From positions 1 through 47,807 of the forward strand of contig DASUZP010000053.1 of the NCBI GenBank assembly GCA_036376775.1: DNA of 47,807 bases. The letters run 5' to 3'. The stretch's first letter is position 1, and each line of letters starts with the position of its first letter. Below are positions 7,961-15,814 of this stretch, piece after piece. The notes beneath the pieces were generated by a model. It did not search any database, was not told where the DNA came from, and saw only the letters and a list, made by a program, of their open reading frames with translations. Both the position numbers and the translations under genes were made by a program. Origin of the DNA: VRUE01 sp036376775 (GTDB lineage: Bacteria > Actinomycetota > Thermoleophilia > Solirubrobacterales > 70-9).

Positions 7961-9202
7961 GTGAACTTGACCGAGTTTCGGAATCCGTATCGCCCTGGGG
8001 CAGGACACATGCCGCCCTATCTGGCCGGCCGCGAGGGCGAGTACGCCGAGTTCGACCGGCTCTTGGAGCAGGACCGGATTCTTGAGAATCTGGTCCTGAC
8101 GGGACTGCGGGGAGTCGGCAAGACGGTCTTGCTCGAGACGTTCAAGCCCAGGGCGCTGGAGCGGGGCTGGGTCTGGGCCACCGCAGACCTCTCCGAGTCG
8201 GCCAGCATCAGTGAGACAGCGCTCGCCGAACGGCTGCTGGCCGATCTCGCCCTGATCACGTCGTCGACGACCGTGACCGATCCAACGCCCCCTCGACCAG
8301 TCGGCTTTGCTGCATCGTCAGAGCCGCAGCGGGTGTCGCTGACGCATGAGGTTCTCGTCGCCTTCTATGAAGGGACCCCCGGGCTCACGGCCGACAAGAT
8401 CAAGGCCACGCTTGAATTTGCCTGGGAGCATCTGCGCCGGCAGGACCAGCATCGGGTGATCTTCGTCTACGACGAGGCGCAGAACCTCTCCGATCATGCG
8501 AGCAAGGAACAGTTCCCGTTGTCCGTCCTGCTCGACGTGTTCCAATCGATTCAGAGGAAGGGCATTCCTTTCATGTTGGTCCTCTCGGGACTGCCCACCT
8601 TGTTTCCCAAGCTGGTCGATGCCCGGACCTATGCGGAGCGCATGTTTCGAGTGATGACGCTGACGAAGCTGAGCGCCGATGAGAGCCGCGAAGCGATCGT
8701 CAAGCCGATCGAGGTGGCCGGCTGTCCGGTCAGGCTGTCTCCGGAGTCCGTCGAGGTCATCGTCTACGAGTCCTCGGGGTATCCGTACTTCATCCAGTTC
8801 ATCGGCCGCGAGGTCTACGACGTCTTCATCCGGCAGCACGCCGACGAAGAGGAGAAGTTCGTGCCGGTCGAGGCCATCCAGCGCAAGCTGGATGCCGACT
8901 TCTTCGCCGGCCGCTGGGCGAAGATCACCGACCGGCAACGCGAACTGCTCTGGGTCGTAGCGCATTTGGACGAGCCTGACGAGGAATTCACGATCCGCGA
9001 ACTGACCGATGAAGCGAAGAGGCTCTTGCCAAAGGCCTTTTCTCCAAGCCACGCGAATCAGATGCTCGCCGGCCTCGCTGAGCGGGGAATGATCTACAAG
9101 AACCGCTTCGGCAAGTACTCGTTCGCGGTGCCCCTGCTGGGTCGTTTCATCATCCGCTCCTACGAGCTGCCCCTGCAGATGGGCGCGGGCGATTCCCAGT
9201 AA
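7961..9202 (+). CDS. AAA/ORC1-Cdc6-like P-loop ATPase with C-terminal winged helix
   Basis: This 413-residue protein starts at GTG 7961 behind GAGGGA. An N-terminal segment, NPYRPGAGHMPPYLAGREGEYAEFDRLL, matches the entry of AAA_16/Orc1-like ATPases. Walker A is GLRGVGKT at about residues 47-54. Walker B is VIFVYDEAQ near 165. A sensor-like LVLSGLPTLF lies near 208, and the C-terminal part (about 325-405) resembles a winged helix. It is probably a DNA-linked ATPase of unknown role. Similar ATPases are common in mobile or defence islands. Directly downstream is a VapBC pair, and the gene interrupts the polysaccharide locus, which supports acquisition as an accessory module. The palindromic promoter implies repression, possibly autoregulation through the winged helix. 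Confidence 0.75.
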   Translation: MNLTEFRNPYRPGAGHMPPYLAGREGEYAEFDRLLEQDRILENLVLTGLRGVGKTVLLETFKPRALERGWVWATADLSESASISETALAERLLADLALITSSTTVTDPTPPRPVGFAASSEPQRVSLTHEVLVAFYEGTPGLTADKIKATLEFAWEHLRRQDQHRVIFVYDEAQNLSDHASKEQFPLSVLLDVFQSIQRKGIPFMLVLSGLPTLFPKLVDARTYAERMFRVMTLTKLSADESREAIVKPIEVAGCPVRLSPESVEVIVYESSGYPYFIQFIGREVYDVFIRQHADEEEKFVPVEAIQRKLDADFFAGRWAKITDRQRELLWVVAHLDEPDEEFTIRELTDEAKRLLPKAFSPSHANQMLAGLAERGMIYKNRFGKYSFAVPLLGRFIIRSYELPLQMGAGDSQ

Positions 9203-9243
9203 AGCGGCTCGGATTGCGAAGCGGTCATCGATCCATGATGCGC

Positions 9244-9249
9244 TACGAT
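9244..9249 (+). promoter_or_regulatory. -10 element TACGAT deciding the vapB start at 9257
   Basis: TACGAT fits TANNNT and ends 7 nt before ATG 9257, implying a leaderless vapBC transcript. A direct repeat ATGATGCG (9235-9242 and 9248-9255) flanks and overlaps it and could be part of an operator bound by the antitoxin. Confidence 0.45.
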
Positions 9250-9256
9250 GATGCGT

Positions 9257-9454
9257 ATGACGCGCACCACCGTTGATGTCGATGATCGGGCGCTTGCCGC
9301 GGCACGTCGTGAGCTGGGTACGAAGGGCTTGAGCGAGACGGTGAACGCCGCCCTGCGCGAGGCGACGCGGCGGCAGGTTCTTCAAAACTTCGATGTTCAG
9401 CGTGACATCGACGGCACGCCCAAGGAGATCCAGGAGGGGCGGGAGCGCTTCTGA
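9257..9454 (+). CDS. vapB: VapB-type antitoxin (ribbon-helix-helix)
   Basis: The 65-residue product, MTRTTVDVDDRALAAARREL onward, matches actinobacterial VapB proteins. It has a short beta strand (TRTTVDVD), then two helices with KGLSETVNAALREATRR, forming a ribbon-helix-helix DNA-binding fold. A C-terminal tail would wrap around the toxin. ATG 9257 is preferred over the in-frame ATGs at 9248 and 9251 because a -10 box lies 7 nt upstream and because family members start with M-x-R-T-T. The stop codon overlaps the probable CTG start of the toxin gene, so the two are translationally coupled. VapB neutralises VapC and normally represses its own promoter. Confidence 0.85.
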   Translation: MTRTTVDVDDRALAAARRELGTKGLSETVNAALREATRRQVLQNFDVQRDIDGTPKEIQEGRERF

Positions 9455-9909
9455 GCGCAACCGATGTCCCGACGCCGGTCGAGGTCGACCGGCCGGCTCT
9501 TTTCGATACCGGGGTATGGACCTGGGTGCGGGATCGGCGCTTTCCTCACCTTGCCGAGTGGTTCAACTCCGAGGTCGTCGCCGGTCGTGTCCTTGTCTGC
9601 GACCTGGTCGTGCTCGAGTTGACTCGCCTTGCCCCGAACGATGCCCGTGCACGCGCGGTCGCGGAGCGCCTGGATGTCTTTAAGTCGATTCCGATGCCGA
9701 GCACGCTTTGGACGCGTGCGCGCGAGATTCAATTGCTTCTCGCACCCGACGGCGATCATCGCCGCGTTCCCCCCGCGGACTTGCTGTTGGCCGCTGCGGC
9801 CGAGACGGCAGATGTGGCGCTCGTTCATTACGACCGCGATTACGAGCGGATTGCCGCCGTCACCGGTCTAAGTCATGAGTGGTTTGTGGACGACGGTTCG
9901 CTTACTTAG
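9451..9909 (+). CDS. vapC: VapC-type PIN-domain toxin, probable CTG start
   Basis: PIN-domain ribonucleases of type II toxin-antitoxin systems cleave RNA using a cluster of acidic residues. Here these are Asp of ALFDTGVW, Glu of VVLELTRL, Asp of PPADLLLAAAA and Asp of VHYDRDYERIA. A GTG at 9526 would delete the first Asp, so translation must begin upstream. No ATG, GTG or TTG lies in frame between 9451 and the DTGVW motif. CTG 9451 overlaps the antitoxin stop (CTGA) and is preceded by purine-rich GGAGGGGCGGGAG (9433-9445) at proper spacing. With that start the protein has 152 residues. A truncated non-functional toxin, or a start inside vapB, are the alternatives. Confidence 0.8.
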   Translation: MSATDVPTPVEVDRPALFDTGVWTWVRDRRFPHLAEWFNSEVVAGRVLVCDLVVLELTRLAPNDARARAVAERLDVFKSIPMPSTLWTRAREIQLLLAPDGDHRRVPPADLLLAAAAETADVALVHYDRDYERIAAVTGLSHEWFVDDGSLT

Positions 9910-9939
9910 GCCTACCCGAGCCCTCTGCGTCAGCCTGGG

Positions 9940-11625
9940 CTAAAGCCCGCAGACGGTCGCCGCGCCGCCCTCGAGCTGCAGCTTCCAGGGGACGGTCGAG
10001 AGGTCGGGTGGGATCGCGAGCGCCGTCGCCTGTCCGGCGCCGACGCCTGCCTGGAAGTCGACCGGCAAGGGGGCGTTTTCGCCCGGGGTGGCGAAGCGGG
10101 TCATCGTGATGTCGGTGACCGGCTGGGCGCCCGCGCCGATCGCCACCCCGCCGGGCGGCAGGCTGAGCAGCGGCGTTTCGGCTCCGCCGGGGACGGCCAC
10201 GCAACCGTTGGCCGGCACCTCGGCGACGCCTTCGGCGTCGGGGCTTGCCGGCGCCAGCTGTACGCGCAGCGCGTTGAGCAGCACCTTGTCGGCGGCGAAG
10301 CGCGCCGGCTCGCCGCTGCGCTGCAGCTCGGCGATCGTGTAGGCGGGCGAGCCGAAGTCGTCGACGGCGGCGAAGTAGGAGCCGGCGTCGATGTGGTCGA
10401 AGCCGGTGTCGGCGAATTCTTCGTCGAGGAAGAAGGTCGGATCGACGGTGTCGCGGGCGATCTCCAGCGCAGTCAGGTTGCCGCGGACGATTTCGGTGCT
10501 GCCGGCATAGCTTTCGTAGGCCTCGTGCATGAAGAGGGTGTTGCTGGCGACCGAGGCGGCGACCACGATCAGGGCCGGGCCGAGCAGGCGGCGGCCGAGC
10601 GGCACCCCGCGCAGCAGCTCGGCGCCGACCAGCAGCACGAACGCCCCGCCGAGGAGCTGGTAGCGGCTCGCCCAGGGCACCCGCCCGGGCTTCAGGTCGA
10701 AACCGCCGAGGATCCAGAAGGCGAGGCCGATGGTGAGGAAGACCCAGAAGGAGCGCGGCAGCCGCCCGACCCGGTAGGAGCGCCAGAGCGCCAGGCCACC
10801 GAGCGCCACCGCCAGCGGCCGTCCCCAGTCGAGTCCGGCGGGAGACGCGATTCCTTCCACCGGCGTCGCCAGGCCGAGCAGAGCGGCGATCGCCGAGCCG
10901 AAGGAATCGAGTACGAAGAGGGGGGTGGTGGCGATGTTGTGGAAGGAGAGGGCGCTTTCGGCTTCGTGGCCCCAGCCGAGCCACCAGAGCGCCCAGAGGA
11001 CGGCCGGCACGACGACGACGTAGGCACGGCGGCGCCAGTCGCGCTCGCCGCGGCTCAGGGCGATGTCGACGAGCATTCCGGCCGCAAAGGCCACCCAGAC
11101 GCTGGAGAAGAGCATCGTCCCGAGCAGCCAGGCGAGGGCGAGGCCGTCGCCCACCCTGTCGCGCCGGTCGAGCGCCACCAGCATGCCGAGGCCGCAGGTG
11201 AGCGAGCCGAGGAAGGTGATCGAGGAGAACCAGAAGAGGTCTTCGAAGGCGGCGCCCATGAAAATCACCGGCACGGTTGCCAGGAGTGCCGGCCAGGGCC
11301 CCAGGCGCCGCCTGATCAAGACGAAGAGGAACCAGTCGCCGAGCAGGAACATCGCGGTCGAGACGATGCGGAAGGGGACCAGCGAGCCCATGCCGAAGCC
11401 GGACAGCAGCAGCTTCCAGACGACGACCGCGCCGGCGACCAGGTGCTCGTTTGCGGGGGTGAAGAAGGCATCGGCGCTGAAATCGCGCCGGTAGAGGATG
11501 TAGGTCCAATCGTCGAGGATGAAGGTCAGCTTCGAACCAAGCACGACGATCAGGACGCCGGCCACGGCCATTGCCGCCGCGAGCAGCAGCGAAGCAGGTT
11601 CCTTCAGTCGGTATGCCCCGCCCAC
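9940..11625 (-). CDS. Polytopic membrane protein, GT-C-like, paralogue of the 3212-4918 protein
   Basis: This 561-residue protein starts at GTG 11625. A first membrane span is followed by LTFILDDWTYILYRRDF, an Asp-Asp pair in the first extracytoplasmic loop as in GT-C glycosyltransferases. PANEHLVAGAVVVWKLL and LIRRRLGPWPALLA continue the pattern, with about ten membrane segments and a soluble C-terminal region of roughly 150 residues. It aligns in layout with the protein at 3212-4918. It stands alone on the minus strand between the VapBC island and the ABC exporter. It probably transfers a sugar from a polyprenyl-phosphate donor to the exported glycan or to a surface acceptor; the substrate is not identifiable. 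Confidence 0.65.
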   Translation of the reverse strand: MGGAYRLKEPASLLLAAAMAVAGVLIVVLGSKLTFILDDWTYILYRRDFSADAFFTPANEHLVAGAVVVWKLLLSGFGMGSLVPFRIVSTAMFLLGDWFLFVLIRRRLGPWPALLATVPVIFMGAAFEDLFWFSSITFLGSLTCGLGMLVALDRRDRVGDGLALAWLLGTMLFSSVWVAFAAGMLVDIALSRGERDWRRRAYVVVVPAVLWALWWLGWGHEAESALSFHNIATTPLFVLDSFGSAIAALLGLATPVEGIASPAGLDWGRPLAVALGGLALWRSYRVGRLPRSFWVFLTIGLAFWILGGFDLKPGRVPWASRYQLLGGAFVLLVGAELLRGVPLGRRLLGPALIVVAASVASNTLFMHEAYESYAGSTEIVRGNLTALEIARDTVDPTFFLDEEFADTGFDHIDAGSYFAAVDDFGSPAYTIAELQRSGEPARFAADKVLLNALRVQLAPASPDAEGVAEVPANGCVAVPGGAETPLLSLPPGGVAIGAGAQPVTDITMTRFATPGENAPLPVDFQAGVGAGQATALAIPPDLSTVPWKLQLEGGAATVCGL

Positions 11626-11631
11626 GCCGGT

Positions 11632-11637
11632 AACCTA
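11632..11637 (-). promoter_or_regulatory. -10 element TAGGTT (minus strand) for gene starting at 11625
   Basis: On the minus strand TAGGTT is followed by 6 nt and then the GTG at 11625, with no ribosome site, suggesting a leaderless mRNA. The plus-strand reading of nearly the same bases (TAACCT, 11631-11636) could serve the divergent ABC exporter genes. Confidence 0.4.
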
Positions 11638-11707
11638 TCTGCCCCCCTTGACGCCCCCGGCCCCCCCTCTAGACCTCCGCGCCGGACAGGAGGACGCCCG
11701 TGCTCAG

Positions 11708-12913
11708 GTGCCCGCCGCGCAACCCGTCGCGATCGAGGTCCGGGGGGTCGAGAAGACCTTCCGCATTCCCACCCAGCGGGTCGATTCGCTGAAGGAGCGG
11801 CTGACCACCTTCTCTCAAGGCGACTACCGCGAGTTGCACGCGCTGCGTGACGTCTCTTTCGAGGTCGAGCAGGGGGAGTTCTTCGGCATTGTCGGTCGCA
11901 ACGGCTCGGGCAAGAGCACCCTGCTGAAGATCCTCGCCAGCATCTACGCGGCCGACGCCGGCCGGGTGCGGATGGCCGGCCGCCTCGCCCCCTTCATCGA
12001 GCTCGGCGTCGGCTTCAACAACGAGCTGACCGCGCGCGAGAACGTCGAGCTGAACGGGGTGATGATGGGGCTGACCCGGCGCGACGCCCGTAGCCGCCTC
12101 GGCGCTGTGCTCGAGTTCGCCGAGCTGGAGGAGTTCGTCGACCTCAAACTGAAGAACTACTCCTCGGGGATGTTGGTCCGCCTTGCCTTCTCGGTGATGA
12201 TCCAGTCCGACGCCGAGATCCTCTTGATTGACGAGGTGCTCGCCGTCGGCGACGCCTCCTTCCAGCAGAAGTGCGCCGACGTCTTCTACGAGATCCGCGA
12301 TTCCGACCGCACCGTCGTCTTCGTCACCCACGACATGGGGGCGGTCGAGCAGTACTGCCACCGTGCGATGCTCCTGCACGACGGTCAGATCACGGCGATC
12401 GGCGACGCCGACGAGGTCGCGCGCAGCTATCTACGGCTCAACTTCGAGCAGGCTCCAAGCGGGGGAGACACCGACATGGGAGGCGTTGCCGACATAACCC
12501 TGTCCGACGTCTGGCTTGAGAACGGCGAGGGCGAGCGAATCAGCAACGTCGAGAAGGGCTCCGAGCTGCGCTTCGGCGCGCTCCTCGAAGCCCACCGCCC
12601 GGTCGACGGTCCCAGCTTCGGCTTCGCCTTCACCAACGCCGACGGGGTCGAGGTGACCGGCTTCGGTCTCGGCCTCTCGGGTGAGGTACCGGATCGTCTC
12701 GAGCCAGGTCAGCAGGTGCGCCTCGGCGGCGAGATCGAGAACCGGCTGGCACCCGGCCGCTACGTTGCCAAGTGCTGGGTCCACCGCGAACACAATTTCG
12801 CCAAGCTGGTCCTGCACTCGCCCCACGTGCTCGACTTCGTCGTCTTCGGCAAAGATGGCGCTGGCGTGGTCGCGCTCGACCATGAGATCAAAGCGACGGT
12901 GGTGGGATCGTGA
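11708..12913 (+). CDS. wzt: ABC transporter ATPase for polysaccharide export, Wzt type with C-terminal glycan-recognition domain
   Basis: The 401-residue frame starts at GTG 11708 after AGGAGGA (11688-11694); an in-frame TTG at 11648 is the alternative. The nucleotide-binding domain has Walker A GRNGSGKST near residue 62, the signature YSSGM near 152, Walker B ILLIDEVLAVGD near 172 and the H-loop VTHD near 200. From about residue 262 a beta-rich region (DITLSDVWLENGEGERISNVEKG, later APGRYVAKCWVHRE) matches the Wzt C-terminal domain. In O-antigen exporters that domain binds the finished, often capped chain before export. The membrane partner follows with a 4-bp overlap. Presence of this tail predicts that a terminal modification, perhaps by one of the nearby methyltransferases, marks chains for export; that link is inference. 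Confidence 0.9.
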   Translation: MPAAQPVAIEVRGVEKTFRIPTQRVDSLKERLTTFSQGDYRELHALRDVSFEVEQGEFFGIVGRNGSGKSTLLKILASIYAADAGRVRMAGRLAPFIELGVGFNNELTARENVELNGVMMGLTRRDARSRLGAVLEFAELEEFVDLKLKNYSSGMLVRLAFSVMIQSDAEILLIDEVLAVGDASFQQKCADVFYEIRDSDRTVVFVTHDMGAVEQYCHRAMLLHDGQITAIGDADEVARSYLRLNFEQAPSGGDTDMGGVADITLSDVWLENGEGERISNVEKGSELRFGALLEAHRPVDGPSFGFAFTNADGVEVTGFGLGLSGEVPDRLEPGQQVRLGGEIENRLAPGRYVAKCWVHREHNFAKLVLHSPHVLDFVVFGKDGAGVVALDHEIKATVVGS

Positions 12914-13764
12914 ACGCCGAGCCGGCGAGCACCGAGCTGTACGAGGTGAAGGGCCCGTCCGCCGTTGGCGGAGGCTGGCACCGCTTCTTCGAGCTGCTCT
13001 GGCTGATGTCGGTGACCGAATTCAAGAAAACCTTCTTCGGCACCGTGCTCGGTTACGTCTGGTCGCTGATGCGCCCGTTGCTGCTCTTCGCTGTCCTCCT
13101 TCTCGTCTTCACCCAGGTCTTCAAACTGGGCAGCGAAGTAGCCCACTACGAAGTGCTGCTGCTCTTCAACATCGTCCTCTTTGGCCTCTTTCTGGAAGGC
13201 ACCAGCGCCGCCGTCGGTTCAGTGGTGGGGCAGGAGGGAATCGTGCGCAAGACGCAGTTTCCGCGTCTCGTCATCCCGCTCTCGGTCGTGCTTACGGCCC
13301 TTTTCACCTTGGGTCTCAACATGATCATCGTGGTGATTTTCATGCTCGCCTTCGGCGCGCCGCCGTTGTGGACGTGGCTGCTGTTCCCGCTGATTCTCGT
13401 GCCTTTACTGGTGCTGGTCTGCGCGCTGTCGATGCTTCTCTCCGCGCTCAACGTCCGCTTCCGCGACGTGGCGATCATCTGGACCGTAGTCGCGACTGCG
13501 CTCAACTACGCGACGCCGGTGATCTATCCGTTGCAGATCATCCAGAACGAAGCGCTCAAACACGCCCTCATGGCAAACCCGCTTGCGCCGCTCTTCCAGC
13601 AGGCGCACCTCTGGCTGATCAACGATCCTAAAACCGAAAGTCTGACTACGGCGGCGGGCGGCCCCCTGCCGCTGATCGCCGCCGCCCTGATCTACGTCGG
13701 CGTTTGCGTGGCCGGCGTCTGGGTCTTCAACCGCGAGGCGCCGCGGATCGCCGAGCAGCTCTGA
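12910..13764 (+). CDS. wzm: ABC-2 type polysaccharide export permease, Wzm/TagG-like
   Basis: This 284-residue protein overlaps the ATPase gene by 4 bp (GTGA). A short cytoplasmic N-terminus leads into LMSVTEFKKTFFGTVLGYVWSLMRP, the amphipathic entry segment typical of Wzm/TagG permeases. Six membrane segments follow. GQEGIVRKTQFPRLVIPLS is the conserved coupling-helix region after segment two, and MLLSALNVRFRDVAIIW precedes the last segments. NYATPVIYPLQIIQNE is also family-typical. With Wzt it moves lipid-linked polysaccharide across the cytoplasmic membrane. The presence of both this exporter and a Wzy/ligase-like protein (41499-43514) without a recognisable Wzx flippase suggests ABC-dependent export in this locus. 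Confidence 0.92.
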   Translation: MNAEPASTELYEVKGPSAVGGGWHRFFELLWLMSVTEFKKTFFGTVLGYVWSLMRPLLLFAVLLLVFTQVFKLGSEVAHYEVLLLFNIVLFGLFLEGTSAAVGSVVGQEGIVRKTQFPRLVIPLSVVLTALFTLGLNMIIVVIFMLAFGAPPLWTWLLFPLILVPLLVLVCALSMLLSALNVRFRDVAIIWTVVATALNYATPVIYPLQIIQNEALKHALMANPLAPLFQQAHLWLINDPKTESLTTAAGGPLPLIAAALIYVGVCVAGVWVFNREAPRIAEQL

Positions 13765-13810
13765 GCTGCGGCCGCTACTTTGCCTGCCGGGTGCGTTTCA
13801 GGGTGATGGT

Positions 13811-14908
13811 TTGATCCGAAAACTGACATTGGTCGCGGCCGCGGCGCTCGCGCTGCTGGTGCTGCCGGCGACGGCCGCCGCCGCGCCGGCCCCGCCCGGC
13901 TTCGTCGTCGGCATCTCCCCCCAGACGCCGCCCGACGACACCGACTACAGCCTGATGCAGGAGGCGGGCGTGCAGAGCCTGCGGCTGCCGCTCAACTGGG
14001 CCGACGTCGAGAGCCGGAGCCCCTATCTCGTCGCGCCGGACTGGTCCGGCTTCGATCGTTCGGTGGAACTGGCGGCGGAATACGGGATGCGCGTCTTCCC
14101 CTTCGTCTGGGGCACGCCTTCCTGGGTCGCCGGGCAGCAGCGGGACGAACCGGTCCGCAAGAGGTGGCAGAGCCGGGCCTGGTCCTCCTTCCTGCGGCAG
14201 GCGGTGCGCCGTTACGGCCCCTACGGTTCCTTCTGGCGCGAAAATCCGGATCTGCCGGCCTTCCCGATCCGCGCCTGGGAGATCTGGAACGAGGAGAACA
14301 TCATCACCTTCGCCGCCAACCCGAGCCCGGCGCGGTTCGCCGCTCTGTTGCGGGTCGCCGGCCGCACGATCCACCGCGCCGACGGCGGTGCCAAGGTGAT
14401 CCTCGGCGGCCTCTTCGGCCGGCCTCTGCAGATCCCCCCGAACATCGCCTCGGGCGACTACCTCGACCGCGTCTACCGGGCGCGCAACGTGAAGCGCTTC
14501 TTCGACGGGGTGGCCCTGCACCCCTACGTCGCCGACGCGAACGCGATGCGACCGCAGATCCTCAACCTGCGGCGCATCATGCGCCGTCACCACGACGCCG
14601 CCACCCCGCTCTACGTCACCGAGCTGGGCTGGGGCTCCGACAGCTTCCAGACCCGCTGGGAGCGCGGCCTTTACGGGCAGGCGCGCGAGCTCGACCAGGC
14701 CTTCTCGATGCTCACCAACCACCGTCGCAGCTGGCGCATCGACGGCGTCTGGTGGTTCACCTGGGCGGATGCGGTCCGCCTCTGTCAGTTCTGCGATTCG
14801 GCCGGCCTGTTGACCGATCGGCGCGAAGCCAAGCCCGCCTGGTACCGCTTCACTGCCTGGACCGGCGGCGACCCCGAAATCGTCCCGCGGGCGACCTTCG
14901 GCAACTGA
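13811..14908 (+). CDS. Secreted clan GH-A glycosidase-like protein (complete copy)
   Basis: The 365-residue product starts at TTG 13811; an ATG 6 bp upstream runs into a stop. A signal peptide, MIRKLTLVAAAALALLVLPA with an AAAAPAPP cleavage zone, is clear. The mature part is a single (beta/alpha)8-like domain. WEIWNEENII holds the predicted acid/base Glu161, and YVTELGWGSD holds the predicted nucleophile Glu271. RLCQFCDSAGLL carries the CxxC pair shared with the two paralogues in the window. AGGGTGAT before the start may act as ribosome site. The gene follows the Wzt/Wzm exporter by 46 bp, so an extracellular action on the exported glycan is likely but unproven. Confidence 0.82.
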   Translation: MIRKLTLVAAAALALLVLPATAAAAPAPPGFVVGISPQTPPDDTDYSLMQEAGVQSLRLPLNWADVESRSPYLVAPDWSGFDRSVELAAEYGMRVFPFVWGTPSWVAGQQRDEPVRKRWQSRAWSSFLRQAVRRYGPYGSFWRENPDLPAFPIRAWEIWNEENIITFAANPSPARFAALLRVAGRTIHRADGGAKVILGGLFGRPLQIPPNIASGDYLDRVYRARNVKRFFDGVALHPYVADANAMRPQILNLRRIMRRHHDAATPLYVTELGWGSDSFQTRWERGLYGQARELDQAFSMLTNHRRSWRIDGVWWFTWADAVRLCQFCDSAGLLTDRREAKPAWYRFTAWTGGDPEIVPRATFGN

Positions 14909-14926
14909 GCGTCCGGGCCGCGGTGC

Positions 14927-15814
14927 TCAGCTGCCGCGACGGAACAGGTTGACCGAGCCGATGCGGCGCATCGTGTACTGGTCGTAGGGCAGGTCGCCGC
15001 GCCAGCGGTTGTGGGCCTCGGCGGAGACGAAGTAGGTCTCGGGGTCGGCCTCCATCGTGGCGATCTGGCTCGCCAGATCCTGCTCGGAGAGCCCGAGGGC
15101 GGCGACGATGCGGTCGAGTTTCTCGCGGTGCTCGTCGGCGCCCCAGCCGGCGAGCACGTGGTCGACGGCATGGATCGAGCAGCCGCCACGCCTCGCCACC
15201 AGCTCGTGCGCGGTCTCGACCACCGTGGCGACCTGCTCCAGGGGCACGTGCTCGAGCACCGAGATCGAGAAGACCGCGGCGAAGTCGTCGCCGAGCGGCT
15301 CGCTCGGGGGGAAGAGCTCGCGGACGAAATGCACGTCGGGGTAGGCGGCCTGGAAGCGCTTGAACTCGCGCGGGCCGTTGCCGCCGCCCTGATAGTCGTC
15401 GACGACCGTGACCTCGTAGCCGAGGCGGGAGAGCATCCCGGCGACGAGCGGCTCGCCGGCGCCGATCTCGAGGATGCGCGAGCCGCGCTCGACGTTGCCG
15501 AGCACGGCCTTGATCGTCCAGCAGCGCTGCAGGTCCTTCATGTCGAAGCTGGCCCCGGCAAGGCCGGTGAGGTGGTCGGCGCTGTCGGCGAAGTCGCGCA
15601 CCGTGCCATAGGAGATCGGCGCCAGGGGGAAGGAGTCGGCATAGCGCTCGGCGATCGGCCAGAGCGAGCTGTCGGCGATCGTCCAGGCCGAGGCGTTGGC
15701 GCCGGGGGTCGCCCCCGAGGGGGCGTAGAGCGCCGCCTTGCCGGCGAGTCTGCGCAGCAGCGGCGAGCGCGCCGCGGCGGCCCGCAGGCGCTGCGCCTGG
15801 GTCTTCGGGCTCAC
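14927..15814 (-). CDS. Class I SAM-dependent methyltransferase
   Basis: This 295-residue protein starts at GTG 15814, overlapping the upstream GT4 stop by 4 bp. Motif I is SRILEIGAGEPLVAGML around residues 112-128, motif II ends in EVTVVDDYQGGG, and FAAVFSISVLEHVPLEQV is the post-motif typical of Methyltransf_11-like enzymes acting on small or glycan substrates. VARRGGCSIHAVDHVLAGWG follows. It is the last gene of a four-gene minus-strand operon (coiled-coil, double GT2, GT4, methyltransferase). Methylation of a sugar residue, perhaps as chain terminator, fits the context and the presence of a Wzt recognition domain. This is inference; no specificity motif is visible. Confidence 0.82.
   Translation of the reverse strand: MSPKTQAQRLRAAAARSPLLRRLAGKAALYAPSGATPGANASAWTIADSSLWPIAERYADSFPLAPISYGTVRDFADSADHLTGLAGASFDMKDLQRCWTIKAVLGNVERGSRILEIGAGEPLVAGMLSRLGYEVTVVDDYQGGGNGPREFKRFQAAYPDVHFVRELFPPSEPLGDDFAAVFSISVLEHVPLEQVATVVETAHELVARRGGCSIHAVDHVLAGWGADEHREKLDRIVAALGLSEQDLASQIATMEADPETYFVSAEAHNRWRGDLPYDQYTMRRIGSVNLFRRGS

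Noticed and set aside
9526..9909. GTG 9526 as the vapC start
   Set aside because: It would remove the conserved N-terminal Asp of the PIN domain (LFDTGVW), leaving a toxin without an essential residue.
9930..9950. GGGC-TAAA-GCCC hairpin near the end of the 9940-11625 gene as a terminator
   Set aside because: Only a 4-bp stem, partly inside the stop codon region and without a T-run; too short to support.
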